DNA of 64,000 bases from Dethiobacter alkaliphilus AHT 1 (GCF_000174415.1 NZ_ACJM01000010.1:1-64000); one strand, 5' to 3'. Numbered from the stretch's first letter, positions 8,841 through 18,119 are shown. Program-made: numbers and translations. Notes: generated by a model not told the origin, from the letters alone.

Positions 8841-8944
8841 CATTATTCAACCTTTCATCAAAGTTTTGTCAAAGTAAATACTTCACACCTAACGGCCATA
8901 ATTATTCTACAACCGCTGAAATAGCTTATTTTCGTCAATAAACA

Positions 8945-8976
8945 CAAAAAAAGACGCTCGAAAAGCGTCATTTTTT
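8945..8976 (-). terminator. Terminator overlapping the response regulator stop codon
   Basis: The hairpin GACGCT/AGCGTC (8953-8969) followed on the minus strand by a T-run. Its stem includes the TGA stop (8968-8970) of the response regulator gene. Confidence 0.75.
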
Positions 8977-9627
8977 GTGGTCTGTCATTTTTTCGATCAC
9001 GCTGCGTCTTGCCATAAAGGCAGCAGCCTGTGATCTGTTAGAAACACCAAGTTTATCGAGAATGCGGCTGACGTGGTTGCGAACCGTCTTTTCACTCAAG
9101 AAAAGTTCACGGCCGATTTCTTTATTGGTCTTCCCTTCTCCCACCAAATGCAAAATTTCTTCTTCCCGTTTACTCAGCCCGCTGATTTGCGACGCAGCTT
9201 TTTCTCCGCGAATCAGGCTCATAACCTGTTCTGTAATCTCCGGATCAATAAACGACTCTCCCTGCATCACAGCCTTAATAGCCTTAATAACATTGCCACT
9301 GGTAATATTTTTAAGGACGTATGCTGAAGCACCGGCAGTAAATGCGGCCTGGACTTCTTCCGGTTCGGCAAAAGATGACAGCATCACAACCTTGATGCCG
9401 GGCACGGCGGAAGTGATTAAGCGACAGGTATCCGCGCCGTGAATACCCTGGAGACGGACATCCAGAAGAACCACATCGGGCTTGATAACAGGTACAACCT
9501 GCACCGCTTCCTCACCGGAAGCAGCTTCGCCTACTATTTCCAGCTCCTCATATCTGGCAAACAAGCCTTGCAGCCCCAAGCGCACCACTTCGTGGTCATC
9601 AACTATAAATATTTTTATTTTTTCCAT
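8968..9627 (-). CDS. NarL/FixJ-family response regulator (orphan)
   Basis: 219 residues. The receiver domain (1-125) has Asp10/Asp11, phospho-acceptor Asp56 (VVLLDVRL) and a conserved Lys near 109. The C-terminus is a LuxR-type helix-turn-helix (SKREEEILHLVGEGKTNKEI...SEKTVRNHVSRIL). It should bind DNA when phosphorylated. No histidine kinase lies next to it, so the partner kinase is elsewhere. The hexaheme cytochrome gene follows on the same strand after a terminator, which suggests but does not prove regulation of that gene. Confidence 0.9.
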   Translation of the reverse strand: MEKIKIFIVDDHEVVRLGLQGLFARYEELEIVGEAASGEEAVQVVPVIKPDVVLLDVRLQGIHGADTCRLITSAVPGIKVVMLSSFAEPEEVQAAFTAGASAYVLKNITSGNVIKAIKAVMQGESFIDPEITEQVMSLIRGEKAASQISGLSKREEEILHLVGEGKTNKEIGRELFLSEKTVRNHVSRILDKLGVSNRSQAAAFMARRSVIEKMTDHKK

Positions 9628-9773
9628 TATCTCACTTCCTCAATGATGTATGTATTGCAATGCCATTCTGTGAACAACAAATTATAATTATTCTACCATA
9701 AATTACGGAAAATTTCCAAAAACGACATAATATTTAAATGTGATATAATATTTAAGACTAAGGGGTGAAGCAA

Positions 9774-10883
9774 TTGCAGATTATCAGCATTCCGGCAGAG
9801 GCCACAATTAAATACGGAGCCGCATGGGACGGTTTTTCCGACTCACTGTCCGGCCCCGGATCAATCCATTATAACAATAGTTTAATTTCAGACTCACCGG
9901 CCATACGCAGCGCCGTTTTAGACTATACAAAACACACTGTTATGCCGGCCCTGATAGATTGTCATGTCCATCTAAATCTTCCCACCAAAAACAATGATAC
10001 ACCTGTTAACAGGGCAAATAAATTCCTGCAATCAGGGATTGCCGCCGTTCGCGAAGCAGGTTCGCCGCCAGGCACAAAAGCGCCACTCTCTCCCTTAAAG
10101 GTAATTAACACCATCCAGGCAATCTACCGGTCCGGCTGCTACGGCTCCAATCTTGGAACTTCTGTAGAGGATGTCTCCGCTGCGCTGCATACCATAGACA
10201 GGCTGGCCGATTCCGGCGCCGGCCAGATAAAAATAATAGCTTCGGGAATCTTTAGCTTTACCAACTACGGAGAAACGGGAGCTGTACCTTTTACTACAAA
10301 CGAGCTGACCCGCATGGTTACCCATGCCAAAGCAGCCGGGTTAAAAGTAATGGCCCATGCCACCGGGGATGAAGCTGTACAACGCTGCCTGGAAGCCGGC
10401 GTAGATACAATAGAACACGGATATTTTATATCTGAGGAAACTTTGCATAAAATGGCTGAGAATGATACAGCCTGGATTCCCACCCTCATCCCCGCAGCGA
10501 TTCATCTGCTTGAGCCAAAGCTGTCAAAGAACTTATCTGCGCACCAGCGTGAAACCCTCAGACGTACCCTGGAGCGCCACCGGCAGCTTGTAGCCAAAGC
10601 AGCCGGGCTTAATGTCTGTATCGGAGCAGGCACCGATGCGGGAGCTGTGGGGGTACCTCACGGACCCTCCCTCCTATGGGAAATAACACAGCTAATCAGC
10701 TGCGGACTTACAAACGTAGCCGCCTTAAAGAGTGCCACATCACACGCAGCCCGAATCTGTGGCTTTTCAGGATATGGCAAACTGACTCCGGGGCAAAGAT
10801 CTCCGGTACTGGTCTTAGAGAAAAACCCTTTGAAGCAAATCACCACACTACAGGAGCCGGTTGCGTTGCTGATTCCTTCATAA
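9774..10883 (+). CDS. Amidohydrolase (imidazolonepropionase/prolidase-like)
   Basis: About 369 residues of the metal-dependent amidohydrolase superfamily: HxH in DCHVHL (near residue 65), a candidate metal-ligand Lys region KIIASGIFSF, VMAHATGD, DTIEHGYF and the final catalytic Asp in GAGTDAGAVGVPHG. These are the metal ligands of subtype-I enzymes acting on cyclic amides or dipeptides; the actual substrate is unknown. The TTG at 9774 is preferred because AGGGGTGA lies five bases upstream; a GTG at 9765 would fall inside that ribosome site. It is a monocistronic plus-strand gene between minus-strand neighbours. Confidence 0.82.
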   Translation: MQIISIPAEATIKYGAAWDGFSDSLSGPGSIHYNNSLISDSPAIRSAVLDYTKHTVMPALIDCHVHLNLPTKNNDTPVNRANKFLQSGIAAVREAGSPPGTKAPLSPLKVINTIQAIYRSGCYGSNLGTSVEDVSAALHTIDRLADSGAGQIKIIASGIFSFTNYGETGAVPFTTNELTRMVTHAKAAGLKVMAHATGDEAVQRCLEAGVDTIEHGYFISEETLHKMAENDTAWIPTLIPAAIHLLEPKLSKNLSAHQRETLRRTLERHRQLVAKAAGLNVCIGAGTDAGAVGVPHGPSLLWEITQLISCGLTNVAALKSATSHAARICGFSGYGKLTPGQRSPVLVLEKNPLKQITTLQEPVALLIPS

Positions 10884-10935
10884 TAACAAGCTACCGGGAG
10901 AAAACTAAACGCAAAAAGAAAGCGGGTTTTTCTAA

Positions 10936-11154
10936 ATGAAGCAAATCTGCCGGTACTGTAACGGCCTTGAAGCTCTGGAAATCTGCTGCCCGGCATGTGA
11001 CGGACAGCTTCAGGACTGCGGCACACTGCAGGAAGCTTTGGGCCCGTATGCACCCTATGAAGAAAACAGCATGGTACACGCCCAGTTTGACTGCGCACAT
11101 CAGGTTTATTGCCCCAACTGCAACATAGAATACCTCTATTCAGTCCCGGATTGA
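10936..11154 (+). CDS. Small zinc-ribbon protein
   Basis: A 72-residue protein with CRYC, CPAC, a lone Cys-His region (FDCAHQVYC) and CPNC, suggesting one or two structural zinc sites. No family was recognised. It follows the amidohydrolase by about 50 bases and may be co-transcribed. The ribosome site is weak. Its 3' end overlaps the 3' end of the convergent RND pump gene by 19 bases. Confidence 0.55.
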   Translation: MKQICRYCNGLEALEICCPACDGQLQDCGTLQEALGPYAPYEENSMVHAQFDCAHQVYCPNCNIEYLYSVPD

Positions 11155-14100
11155 GCGGGGCTGTTTTCTTTTCGGTGGAATATGGCATATAGCAGCGGCA
11201 CAATGACCAGGGTCAACATGGTGGAACTTAAGAGTCCCCCAATAACGGTCCTGGCCAGCGGGGCCTGCAGCTCGGCGCCGTCCCCCAAACTGGCCGCCAG
11301 AGGTAAAAGCCCCAGAATGGTTGTAAAAGCCGTCATCAATACCGGCCGTGTGCGTTGGTGAACCGCTTCTGTAACGGCTTCAGACATTGATGCTCCCTGC
11401 CGTCTTTTTCTTTGCATAAAATCCACCAGAACAATGCCGTTATTGACCACAATACCGCCCAATACAATCAGACCAATATAAGCGGTAATACCAAAGGAGG
11501 TGTTGGTTAAAAGCAGTGCCGCCACCACACCGATTACCGCCAGCGGGGCCGTAAACAAAATTACCAGAGGTGCTTTTAATGATTCAAACTGGGCTGCCAT
11601 AACCAGATAGATTAACGCCAGAGACAGAATAAACGCTGTTTGCAGGGAAGCAAACCCTTCCTGCATCAACTGTGCCGTTCCCGCCGCCTGCACCTCATAA
11701 CCTTCAGCCAAATCCAGTTCATCTGCCCGCTTTAGGGCATCTGCCAGAACAGAACCAATGTCCCTGTTTTCCACCTGCCCCGAAACGTCCACAGTAAGCT
11801 TTTGTTCTTCGCGAATAATGGCCGCAGGCCCAAAGCCTTCCTCTACAGCGGCAATTTCCTGCAAGGGAATCAGGCCATTTTGGGCCTGCAGAGGTATCTG
11901 ACGGATAGCTTCTATTCCATCGGTATCTTCCCTTTGTAATCTGACCCGAACATTTAGCAAATCTTGTGTGCCGGGAATCCGACCAACAATCCGGCCCTGA
12001 ATGGCAGCTCTTACTTCATCGCCTACATATTGGGGCACAAGCCCACTCCTTAAAGCAGCACCGTTATCCAGAACAACCCTAATCTCCGGCAGCCTGTCGT
12101 CTGCAGCACTCTCTGTTCCGGTCAGACCTTTTACATCGGCCAGCGAATCAACCAATTCCGCTGCATAAGAGCGCAGTTGAGCAAATTCAGGTCCGGTTAG
12201 AGTTAGTTGCAACAAATTAGCGCTGCTGCCCGGCGCAAAAAAGAGGGACGAGTGAAGGTTAAAGGCCAACTCTTCGTCATCGTTTTTCTGCTTCATGAAC
12301 TTCTCACGCACATCATGCATTACAGCCAAGGTAGGAGGGGCATCTTCCTTAAGTGCCACTATCAATTGCCCTGAATTTTCCCGCGTACCCTGCAGTGCGG
12401 ACCTGGCCCGGGAAAAACCTGCACCTCCGCCCACCAGAGCCGTAACCTGCCTGACTTCCGGCATGGCCAACAATTGCGCCTCAAACTCCCGAACCCGCTC
12501 TGCTGTTTGGTCTAGGGGTGTTTCCACCGGCAGCTGCAAATCCACCGTAAAAACCTGTTCATCCACAGCAGGCAAAAACTCAGTACCGATGCGGGATATC
12601 CCCAGGGTGGAAAGAGCCAACAGGAGAACAACCATTCCCAGCACCAGCCATTTATGCCGCAGGGAATAGTGCAGCAGACGACCAAAAAAAGACTCCCGCT
12701 TCTTAAAGCGCCTGCCCCCCTCGCCTGCAGAAAACTTACGCAACCATCTGGACGCCAACATGGGAATAACGGTCAGAGACACCACCAAAGAACTAAGCAA
12801 AGCAAAAGTTACGGTTAGCGCCAGTTCCTGAAACAAAGTCCCTGTCAATCCTCCCACAAAGATTACCGGCAAAAATACTACAATTGTAGTCAAAGTAGCT
12901 GCAGTAATAGCACCGGCCACTTCTCCGCTGCCGTCCCGGGCCGCTTCCGCCGGCCCTTTGTCTTCCTGCAAATGACGGTAAATATTTTCTATAACCACAA
13001 TGGAATTGTCCACAAACATGCCAACGCCCAATGCCAGCCCACCCAGCGTCATGATATTTAGGCTCATGCCGCCGGCAAACATTAAAATGAAGGTGGCTAT
13101 TATTGAAAAAGGAATGGCCACAGCAATAATCAAGGTACTAAGCAAGCTTCCCAAAAAGGCCAGCAGAACCGCCATGGCAAAAAAACCCCCGGCTATCAGA
13201 CTGACTGCGCTGGACTGCAGCGATTCCTCAATAAAAAGGCCCTGATCCAGAGCCACCGCCAAATCCATGCCGCCATCCTCTTCCCTGATATCCTCCAACT
13301 CCTGCCGCACAGCCCGGGCAACCGCCGCAGTATTTCCTGTCCCGTCTTTTTGAATCTGTATTCCCACCGCCGGATTGGCATTTAAACGGGTTACAGACCC
13401 CCCTTCAACAAGCGTCTCTTCAACACGGCCTAACTGCTCCAGTTCAACCGGTTCACCAAGCCCCGCTTCGGAGGGCACAAAACTTACCGGCAGCTGCCGC
13501 AGCTGGTCAATATTGTTAAAGGCTGCCGGCAGACGAAGGTGTTTTCTGGCACCGCTGTCGGTAACCACCCCCAATGGCAGGGCCGTTGAACTTCCGGCTA
13601 CCATTCCGGCAATCCTTGATACACCCAGCTGGTGGGCATACAATTGGTCAATGTCCAACTCTACCCGCACCTCACGGGAGATGCCGCCCACAATCCGCAC
13701 TTCCGCCACACCGGGAACCGCTTCCAGACGCGGCTTAACATTTTGGGCCACATGTTCTGAGATATCCTCAATGGAGGTTTGGTCACCGGCGGTGGCAAAA
13801 ACCTGCAAGAGCGGCATCTGGGTGGGATCAAAGCGGATAATCTGTGGCCGCCCCGCGTCTTCCGGCAAAGGTAACATATCCAGCTTCTCTGCCAGTTCCG
13901 TCCTAACCTCAGACAACTCCACATCCCAGTCAAACTGCAGGATTACAACAGAATTTCCTTCCCGGGAAATTGAGCGCAGGGTTTCAATTCCTGAGACGGT
14001 GGCCGCCACCCCTTCCAGCGGTTCGGTAATCAGGGTCAGCACTTCTTCGGCCGTAGCTCCCGGCAGCTCTGTAATCACTGTCATCACAGGTGGATTTATT

Positions 14101-14216
14101 TTAGGCAGTATGTCCAGTTGCAGGTTTGCCAGTGATACTGCACCCAGCATCATTACTGCCAGCATTAAAGTCAAAGTTGCCACAGGCCGGTTAATGGCCC
14201 AACGGGATAAAAACAC
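11136..14216 (-). CDS. RND-family efflux pump (AcrB/SwrC-like)
   Basis: 1026 residues with the full RND layout: N-terminal TM1 (RWAINRPVATLTLMLAVMML), a large extracytoplasmic loop, TMs 2-6, a second large loop and TMs 8-12. The TM4 proton-relay motif GVGMFVDNSIVVIENIYRHL is present. The family exports hydrophobic compounds or lipopeptides using the proton gradient. GTG start nine bases after GGAGG. No membrane fusion protein or outer channel gene is adjacent, so it may act alone as reported for Gram-positive SwrC-like pumps. The dispersed element copy B lies immediately upstream. Confidence 0.92.
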   Translation of the reverse strand: MFLSRWAINRPVATLTLMLAVMMLGAVSLANLQLDILPKINPPVMTVITELPGATAEEVLTLITEPLEGVAATVSGIETLRSISREGNSVVILQFDWDVELSEVRTELAEKLDMLPLPEDAGRPQIIRFDPTQMPLLQVFATAGDQTSIEDISEHVAQNVKPRLEAVPGVAEVRIVGGISREVRVELDIDQLYAHQLGVSRIAGMVAGSSTALPLGVVTDSGARKHLRLPAAFNNIDQLRQLPVSFVPSEAGLGEPVELEQLGRVEETLVEGGSVTRLNANPAVGIQIQKDGTGNTAAVARAVRQELEDIREEDGGMDLAVALDQGLFIEESLQSSAVSLIAGGFFAMAVLLAFLGSLLSTLIIAVAIPFSIIATFILMFAGGMSLNIMTLGGLALGVGMFVDNSIVVIENIYRHLQEDKGPAEAARDGSGEVAGAITAATLTTIVVFLPVIFVGGLTGTLFQELALTVTFALLSSLVVSLTVIPMLASRWLRKFSAGEGGRRFKKRESFFGRLLHYSLRHKWLVLGMVVLLLALSTLGISRIGTEFLPAVDEQVFTVDLQLPVETPLDQTAERVREFEAQLLAMPEVRQVTALVGGGAGFSRARSALQGTRENSGQLIVALKEDAPPTLAVMHDVREKFMKQKNDDEELAFNLHSSLFFAPGSSANLLQLTLTGPEFAQLRSYAAELVDSLADVKGLTGTESAADDRLPEIRVVLDNGAALRSGLVPQYVGDEVRAAIQGRIVGRIPGTQDLLNVRVRLQREDTDGIEAIRQIPLQAQNGLIPLQEIAAVEEGFGPAAIIREEQKLTVDVSGQVENRDIGSVLADALKRADELDLAEGYEVQAAGTAQLMQEGFASLQTAFILSLALIYLVMAAQFESLKAPLVILFTAPLAVIGVVAALLLTNTSFGITAYIGLIVLGGIVVNNGIVLVDFMQRKRRQGASMSEAVTEAVHQRTRPVLMTAFTTILGLLPLAASLGDGAELQAPLARTVIGGLLSSTMLTLVIVPLLYAIFHRKENSPAQSGTE

Positions 14217-14249
14217 GCAGTTTGGCCTCCACTACAGTTTATGGAAATT

Positions 14250-14347
14250 AAGAAAGGCACGCTTATTCAGTTCCCTTAACGCGTGCTTTTCGATACCGGG
14301 TTCCTTAGCAGCTTCGCAAACTGCGAAGCGTTATAATTTCCGGTATA
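14250..14347 (-). repeat. Dispersed structured element, copy B
   Basis: On the minus strand: ATACCGG, AAATTATAACG, hairpin CTTCGCAGTTTGCGAAG, CTGCTAAGG, CCGGTAT (closing the outer stem), then AAAGCACGC...GCGTGCCTTT with a loop resembling AGGGAACTGAA. It starts directly after the T-run of a small hairpin (GACACCG/CGGTGTC region, 14347-14385) behind the homocitrate synthase gene and ends 34 bases before the RND pump start. Confidence 0.85.
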
Positions 14348-14349
14348 AA

Positions 14350-14388
14350 AAAGACACCGACAAAATGCCGGTGCCTTTATGGTTCCCC
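14350..14388 (-). terminator. Terminator behind the homocitrate synthase gene
   Basis: On the minus strand, GGCACCGGCATTTTGTCGGTGTC followed by TTTTTT; approximate stem GACACCGACA/TGCCGGTGCC read on the plus strand. The T-run runs straight into copy B of the dispersed element. Confidence 0.65.
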
Positions 14389-14402
14389 ATCTGAGGCAAA
14401 CT

Positions 14403-15572
14403 TTACGCGCCTTTGCTTTTCTTTTTCTTGCGCAGAAATTCTTCATAAATATACATTAATTCTTTGTCAAACAGCGTCCTTTTCAGATCCACTGCAGCGG
14501 AACGCACCATGGACAGCATCTCGCTGGCTTCCGCATCGGTAAGCATAATACCGTACTCCTGAAACTTTAGCACAATGGAGCGACTGCCGGAGTGTTTACC
14601 CAAAATAATCTGGCGCTCCAGACCAACCTCTTCCGGATGGAATACTTCATAAGTGGCGGGATGTTTAATTACTCCGTCGGCATGAATCCCGGATTCATGG
14701 GCAAACATATTGCTGCCTACGATGGGCTTGCATACCGGCAGTGAACGGCCGGAGGCCAGCGCCACATATTCGGACAGCTCACGCAGTTCCCGCGGCTTTA
14801 CATTGACATCAATGTTATATAAATACTTAAGAGCCATGGCCACTTCCGCCAGCACCGCGTTACCGGCCCTCTCACCCAAGCCGTTTACGGTAACACCAAT
14901 CATGGTGGCTCCCGCTTTTACGCCGGCCAGGGAGTTGGCTGTGGCCATTCCGAAATCATTATGGGTGTGCATTTCCACATCCATGCCCGTTTCCCTGATT
15001 ACCTGAGCAATGATATCAAAGGTCCTAAAGGGCTCAAGAATCCCCACCGTATCGCAGAAACGGACACGGTCAGCTCCACATTCCTTGGCGCGCAGAGCAA
15101 ACTGAATCATAAACTCCAGGTCGCTTCTGGAAGCATCTTCAGCGTTCACCGAAACATACTTATCATGCTTTTTAGCAAACTCCACCGCTTTGGACATGTT
15201 ATCCAGAACCCATTCCCGGGAAGTCTGCAATTTATGAGTAATATGGATATCGGATGTGGAGATGGAAATAGCCAAAGCATCCACGCCGCAGTCCAGCGAT
15301 TCCTGAATATCGGCAATGTTGGCCCGGTTCCAGGCCATAATGCTGGCATCCAAGTCCAAATCAACAATACCGCGGATGGCATCCTTCTCATCGCCTCCCA
15401 TTACCGGAATACCCACTTCCAATTGGTGTACTCCCAATGAGTCCAGCATCTGAGCAATACGAATTTTTTCTTTGTTTGAAAATACAACACCGGCGGTTTG
15501 CTCTCCGTCACGCAGGGTGGTGTCCACCAGCATAACTTGCTTGTCTTTTAGCCCATCATAAAACCTTTTCAT
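14403..15572 (-). CDS. nifV: Homocitrate synthase family protein (NifV-like)
   Basis: 389 residues of the alpha-isopropylmalate/homocitrate synthase family, condensing acetyl-CoA with a 2-oxoacid. Motifs: VDTTLRDGEQTAGVVF at the N-terminus, the metal-binding HTHNDFGMATAN and the GLGERAGNA signature; the C-terminal ~80 residues are short and lack the leucine-regulatory domain of LeuA, which fits NifV/FrbC-type enzymes. No nitrogenase gene is in the window, so a lysine- or coenzyme-related use, or a citramalate-type activity, is equally possible. The ATG at 15572 is chosen for its AGGAGGG site. A promoter and a terminator-like leader hairpin lie upstream. Confidence 0.8.
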   Translation of the reverse strand: MKRFYDGLKDKQVMLVDTTLRDGEQTAGVVFSNKEKIRIAQMLDSLGVHQLEVGIPVMGGDEKDAIRGIVDLDLDASIMAWNRANIADIQESLDCGVDALAISISTSDIHITHKLQTSREWVLDNMSKAVEFAKKHDKYVSVNAEDASRSDLEFMIQFALRAKECGADRVRFCDTVGILEPFRTFDIIAQVIRETGMDVEMHTHNDFGMATANSLAGVKAGATMIGVTVNGLGERAGNAVLAEVAMALKYLYNIDVNVKPRELRELSEYVALASGRSLPVCKPIVGSNMFAHESGIHADGVIKHPATYEVFHPEEVGLERQIILGKHSGSRSIVLKFQEYGIMLTDAEASEMLSMVRSAAVDLKRTLFDKELMYIYEEFLRKKKKSKGA

Positions 15573-15600
15573 TCTAGCCCTCCTCCTCATAATCAGGTTA

Positions 15601-15629
15601 AAAAGAACTCTGCCATAAAGGTAGAGTTC
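15601..15629 (-). promoter_or_regulatory. Terminator-like leader hairpin before the homocitrate synthase gene
   Basis: On the minus strand GAACTCTACC...GGCAGAGTTC (stem GAACTCT/AGAGTTC, 15605-15611 with 15623-15629) followed by TTTTT, ending about 25 bases before the start codon and downstream of the promoter at 15681-15710. A CTGCC segment earlier in the leader could pair with the GGCAG of the hairpin, giving an alternative fold. Confidence 0.5.
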
Positions 15630-15680
15630 AAAAATCTTCTTTTTATTCCAAGGCAGCTTTTTTCTTTTTCTCGTTCTATA

Positions 15681-15710
15681 ATTTTACACCAGAAACAGGA
15701 AATATGTCAA
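15681..15710 (-). promoter_or_regulatory. Promoter for the homocitrate synthase gene
   Basis: Minus strand TTGACA (15710-15705), 18 bases, TAAAAT (15686-15681), placed between proA and the homocitrate synthase gene. The leader would be about 100 nt long. Confidence 0.65.
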
Positions 15711-15720
15711 CCAGTCCGAC

Positions 15721-16968
15721 CTAACGGATCTGGCCGTCTCCATTGATAATGAACTTGGTGGAAGTTAATGCGGTAAGACCCATGGGTCCTCTGGCATGCA
15801 GCTTTTGTGTGGAAATACCCATCTCCGCACCCAAGCCAAATTCTCCGCCGTCGGTAAAACGGGTAGATGCATTTACATAAACGGCAGCCGCATCCACATG
15901 TGACTGAAATACCCGGGCATTATGGTACTCAGAAGTTACTATAGCTTCCGAATGCTTTGACCCATATTTATTGATATGCAAAATGGCCTCATCCAATGAG
16001 TCCACCACCCTAATTGCCAAAACCATATCCAGGTACTCGGTGTACCAGTCCTCTTCTGTGGCCGCCACCACGTTATCCGCAGAGCGCTGCGTTTTTTCAC
16101 AACCCCGCACTTCCACTCCCGCAACAGTCAGCCTTTCCACCATACCGGGCAGAAAATCTTCCGCCACATCCTGATGCACCAACAGAGTTTCCATGGCGTT
16201 GCATACACCGGGACGATGGGTCTTGGCGTTAAAAGCTATCTCTTCTGCCATCTGCAAATCAGCACTCCGGTCCACAAAGGTATGACAGTTGCCTGTACCT
16301 GTCTCAATAACCGGTACACTGGCATTTTCCACCACAGATTTGATAAGCGAAGCTCCACCGCGGGGGATCAGCACATCCAGATAAGTATTAAGACGCATCA
16401 TTTCCATAACCGCACTGCGGTCTGTTTCTTCCACCAGTGTAATGGTTCCTGCCGGCAGGCCCACAGCAGCTACTGCCTGTCGCAGCACTTTAACCAGCGC
16501 TTTATTGGAATTAATGGCTTCAGAACTACCCCGCAACAATACAGCATTGCCGGCTTTAAGAGCCAGTCCCGAAGCATCTGCCGTTACATTGGGTCTGGCC
16601 TCATAAATAATACCCACCACACCCAAAGGCACCCGTACCCGGCCAACCTGCAGCCCGTTTGGACGCGTCTGCATACCCATCACTTCACCAATGGGGTCCG
16701 GAAGCCCCACCAATTCGCGCAAACCTTCCACCATACCCAGAACCCGGTCACCGGTGAGCTTAAGGCGATCGTAAAACGCCTTATTATACCCTTCCTTCTT
16801 GGTTAGGTTGTCTAAATCAATGGCATTTGCTGCCAGGATTTCTTCCTGGTTGTTCTGTAAGGCCTCAGCCATAGACAGCAGTGCATCATTTTTTTGCTTA
16901 GTGGAAGCGGTGGCCAGCATCACCGACGCCTCTTTGGCCTCCGCCGCTTTCTTAATTACTTCGCTCAT
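15721..16968 (-). CDS. proA: Glutamate-5-semialdehyde dehydrogenase (gamma-glutamyl phosphate reductase)
   Basis: 415 residues, the usual ProA length. It reduces gamma-glutamyl phosphate with NADPH, the second step of proline synthesis. Hallmarks: RVPLGVVGIIYEARPNVT, the catalytic Cys in THRPGVCNAMETLLVH and the C-terminal GLGAEMGISTQKLHARGPMGL. It is the last gene of the minus-strand proC-proB-proA set, 26 bases after proB. It ends 11 bases before the promoter for the next gene. Confidence 0.97.
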   Translation of the reverse strand: MSEVIKKAAEAKEASVMLATASTKQKNDALLSMAEALQNNQEEILAANAIDLDNLTKKEGYNKAFYDRLKLTGDRVLGMVEGLRELVGLPDPIGEVMGMQTRPNGLQVGRVRVPLGVVGIIYEARPNVTADASGLALKAGNAVLLRGSSEAINSNKALVKVLRQAVAAVGLPAGTITLVEETDRSAVMEMMRLNTYLDVLIPRGGASLIKSVVENASVPVIETGTGNCHTFVDRSADLQMAEEIAFNAKTHRPGVCNAMETLLVHQDVAEDFLPGMVERLTVAGVEVRGCEKTQRSADNVVAATEEDWYTEYLDMVLAIRVVDSLDEAILHINKYGSKHSEAIVTSEYHNARVFQSHVDAAAVYVNASTRFTDGGEFGLGAEMGISTQKLHARGPMGLTALTSTKFIINGDGQIR

Positions 16969-16994
16969 ACAAACCTCCCTTTCCCGGCCCGCTT

Positions 16995-18119
16995 TTAGGA
17001 ATTAACAACCATATTATTTCTGTGTACCGCCTCACTGCAGGTTCTCTGCAGCACCTCAGCAGCTTTTTCCGTCCGCAGCCCCTTAATCCTTTGCAATTCA
17101 CCGGAGTTGTAATTAACCAGTCCCCGTGCAAATTCGTTACCGCAATGGTCCTCAATGGCCACCATTTCTCCCTGCTCAAAATCCCCCATTACCTCCAGGA
17201 TCCCACTGGGGAGCAAACTCTTGCCGTATTCCAATAGCGCCTTTTTCGCCCCACTATCCACAATCAGGCGACCGTGTGCCGTCTGCCCATATGCAATCCA
17301 GCGTTTACGGCTCTCCAGGCATTTGTCCCGGGCACAAAACAGCGTCCCCACATCTTCCCCGTCCAGAATCCGCGGCAAGACATCTGCCTCAGAGCCGTTG
17401 GCAATAACCATGGGGATGCCGGACTTTGCCGCCATCTCCCCGGCCATCAGCTTGGTAACCATACCACCGGTGGCCAGTGACTCACATGTCTCCCCGGCCA
17501 ACTGGCGTATTTCCGGAGTAATTTGCTCCACCACACTTAAACGCTGTGCATTATCATCCAGCTTGGGATTTGCCGAGTACAAACCACCGGTATCGGTTAA
17601 CAGCACCAGCAGGTCCGCACCAATAATACTGGCCACCAGCGCCGACAAACTGTCATTATCCCCAAACTCAATCTCTTCCACAGCCACCGTGTCATTTTCA
17701 TTAATTACAGGCACCACGCCAAACTTCAGCAAGGCCAGCAAAGCGTTGCGCGAGTTCAGATAACGCTTGCGGTCATTAAAATCATCCCGCGTCAGAAGCA
17801 CCTGAGCCACCACAAGCCCATATTCGGCAAACAGCTTCTCATACATCTGAATTAAAAGGCCTTGCCCCACAGCGGCCACAGCCTGCTTTTCCGGAATACT
17901 CTGCGGCTTTTGCTCCAACCCCAGCTTGCCGATTCCCGCACCCACAGCGCCGGAGGAGACCAGCACCACATGCCGGCCCTGGTTGGCCAAATCGGCCAAC
18001 TCCCGCACCAGCTTTTCCATATAACGCAGATTAAGCTTGCCCGTGGCATGGGTCAAGGTACGGGTTCCCACCTTCACCACCACGGTCTGCGCTTTCTTTA
18101 AACTCTCCCGCTGGTCCAT
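16995..18119 (-). CDS. proB: Glutamate 5-kinase with PUA domain
   Basis: 374 residues: an amino-acid kinase domain (VVKVGTRTLT, VSSGAVGAGIGKLG, NENDTVAVEEIEFGDND, GTGGM-like LATGGMVTKLMA) followed by a C-terminal PUA domain (from about 275, RLIVDSGAKKALLEYGKSLL). It phosphorylates glutamate in the first step of proline synthesis and is normally inhibited by proline. It starts right after the proC stop codon; its ribosome site (AGGAG) lies within the end of proC, implying translational coupling. Confidence 0.97.
   Translation of the reverse strand: MDQRESLKKAQTVVVKVGTRTLTHATGKLNLRYMEKLVRELADLANQGRHVVLVSSGAVGAGIGKLGLEQKPQSIPEKQAVAAVGQGLLIQMYEKLFAEYGLVVAQVLLTRDDFNDRKRYLNSRNALLALLKFGVVPVINENDTVAVEEIEFGDNDSLSALVASIIGADLLVLLTDTGGLYSANPKLDDNAQRLSVVEQITPEIRQLAGETCESLATGGMVTKLMAGEMAAKSGIPMVIANGSEADVLPRILDGEDVGTLFCARDKCLESRKRWIAYGQTAHGRLIVDSGAKKALLEYGKSLLPSGILEVMGDFEQGEMVAIEDHCGNEFARGLVNYNSGELQRIKGLRTEKAAEVLQRTCSEAVHRNNMVVNS

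Noticed and set aside
13375-14394. 339-codon plus-strand frame across the RND pump start
   Set aside because: Serine- and threonine-rich composition typical of an antisense frame, no ribosome site, and it runs through the dispersed element.
14403-15572. Evidence of a nitrogen fixation island from the NifV-like gene
   Set aside because: No nifHDK, nifE/N or other nif genes lie in the window; neighbours are proline and efflux genes.
16174-16806. 210-codon plus-strand frame inside proA
   Set aside because: Antisense shadow of a clear ProA protein; composition rich in His, Gln and Thr.
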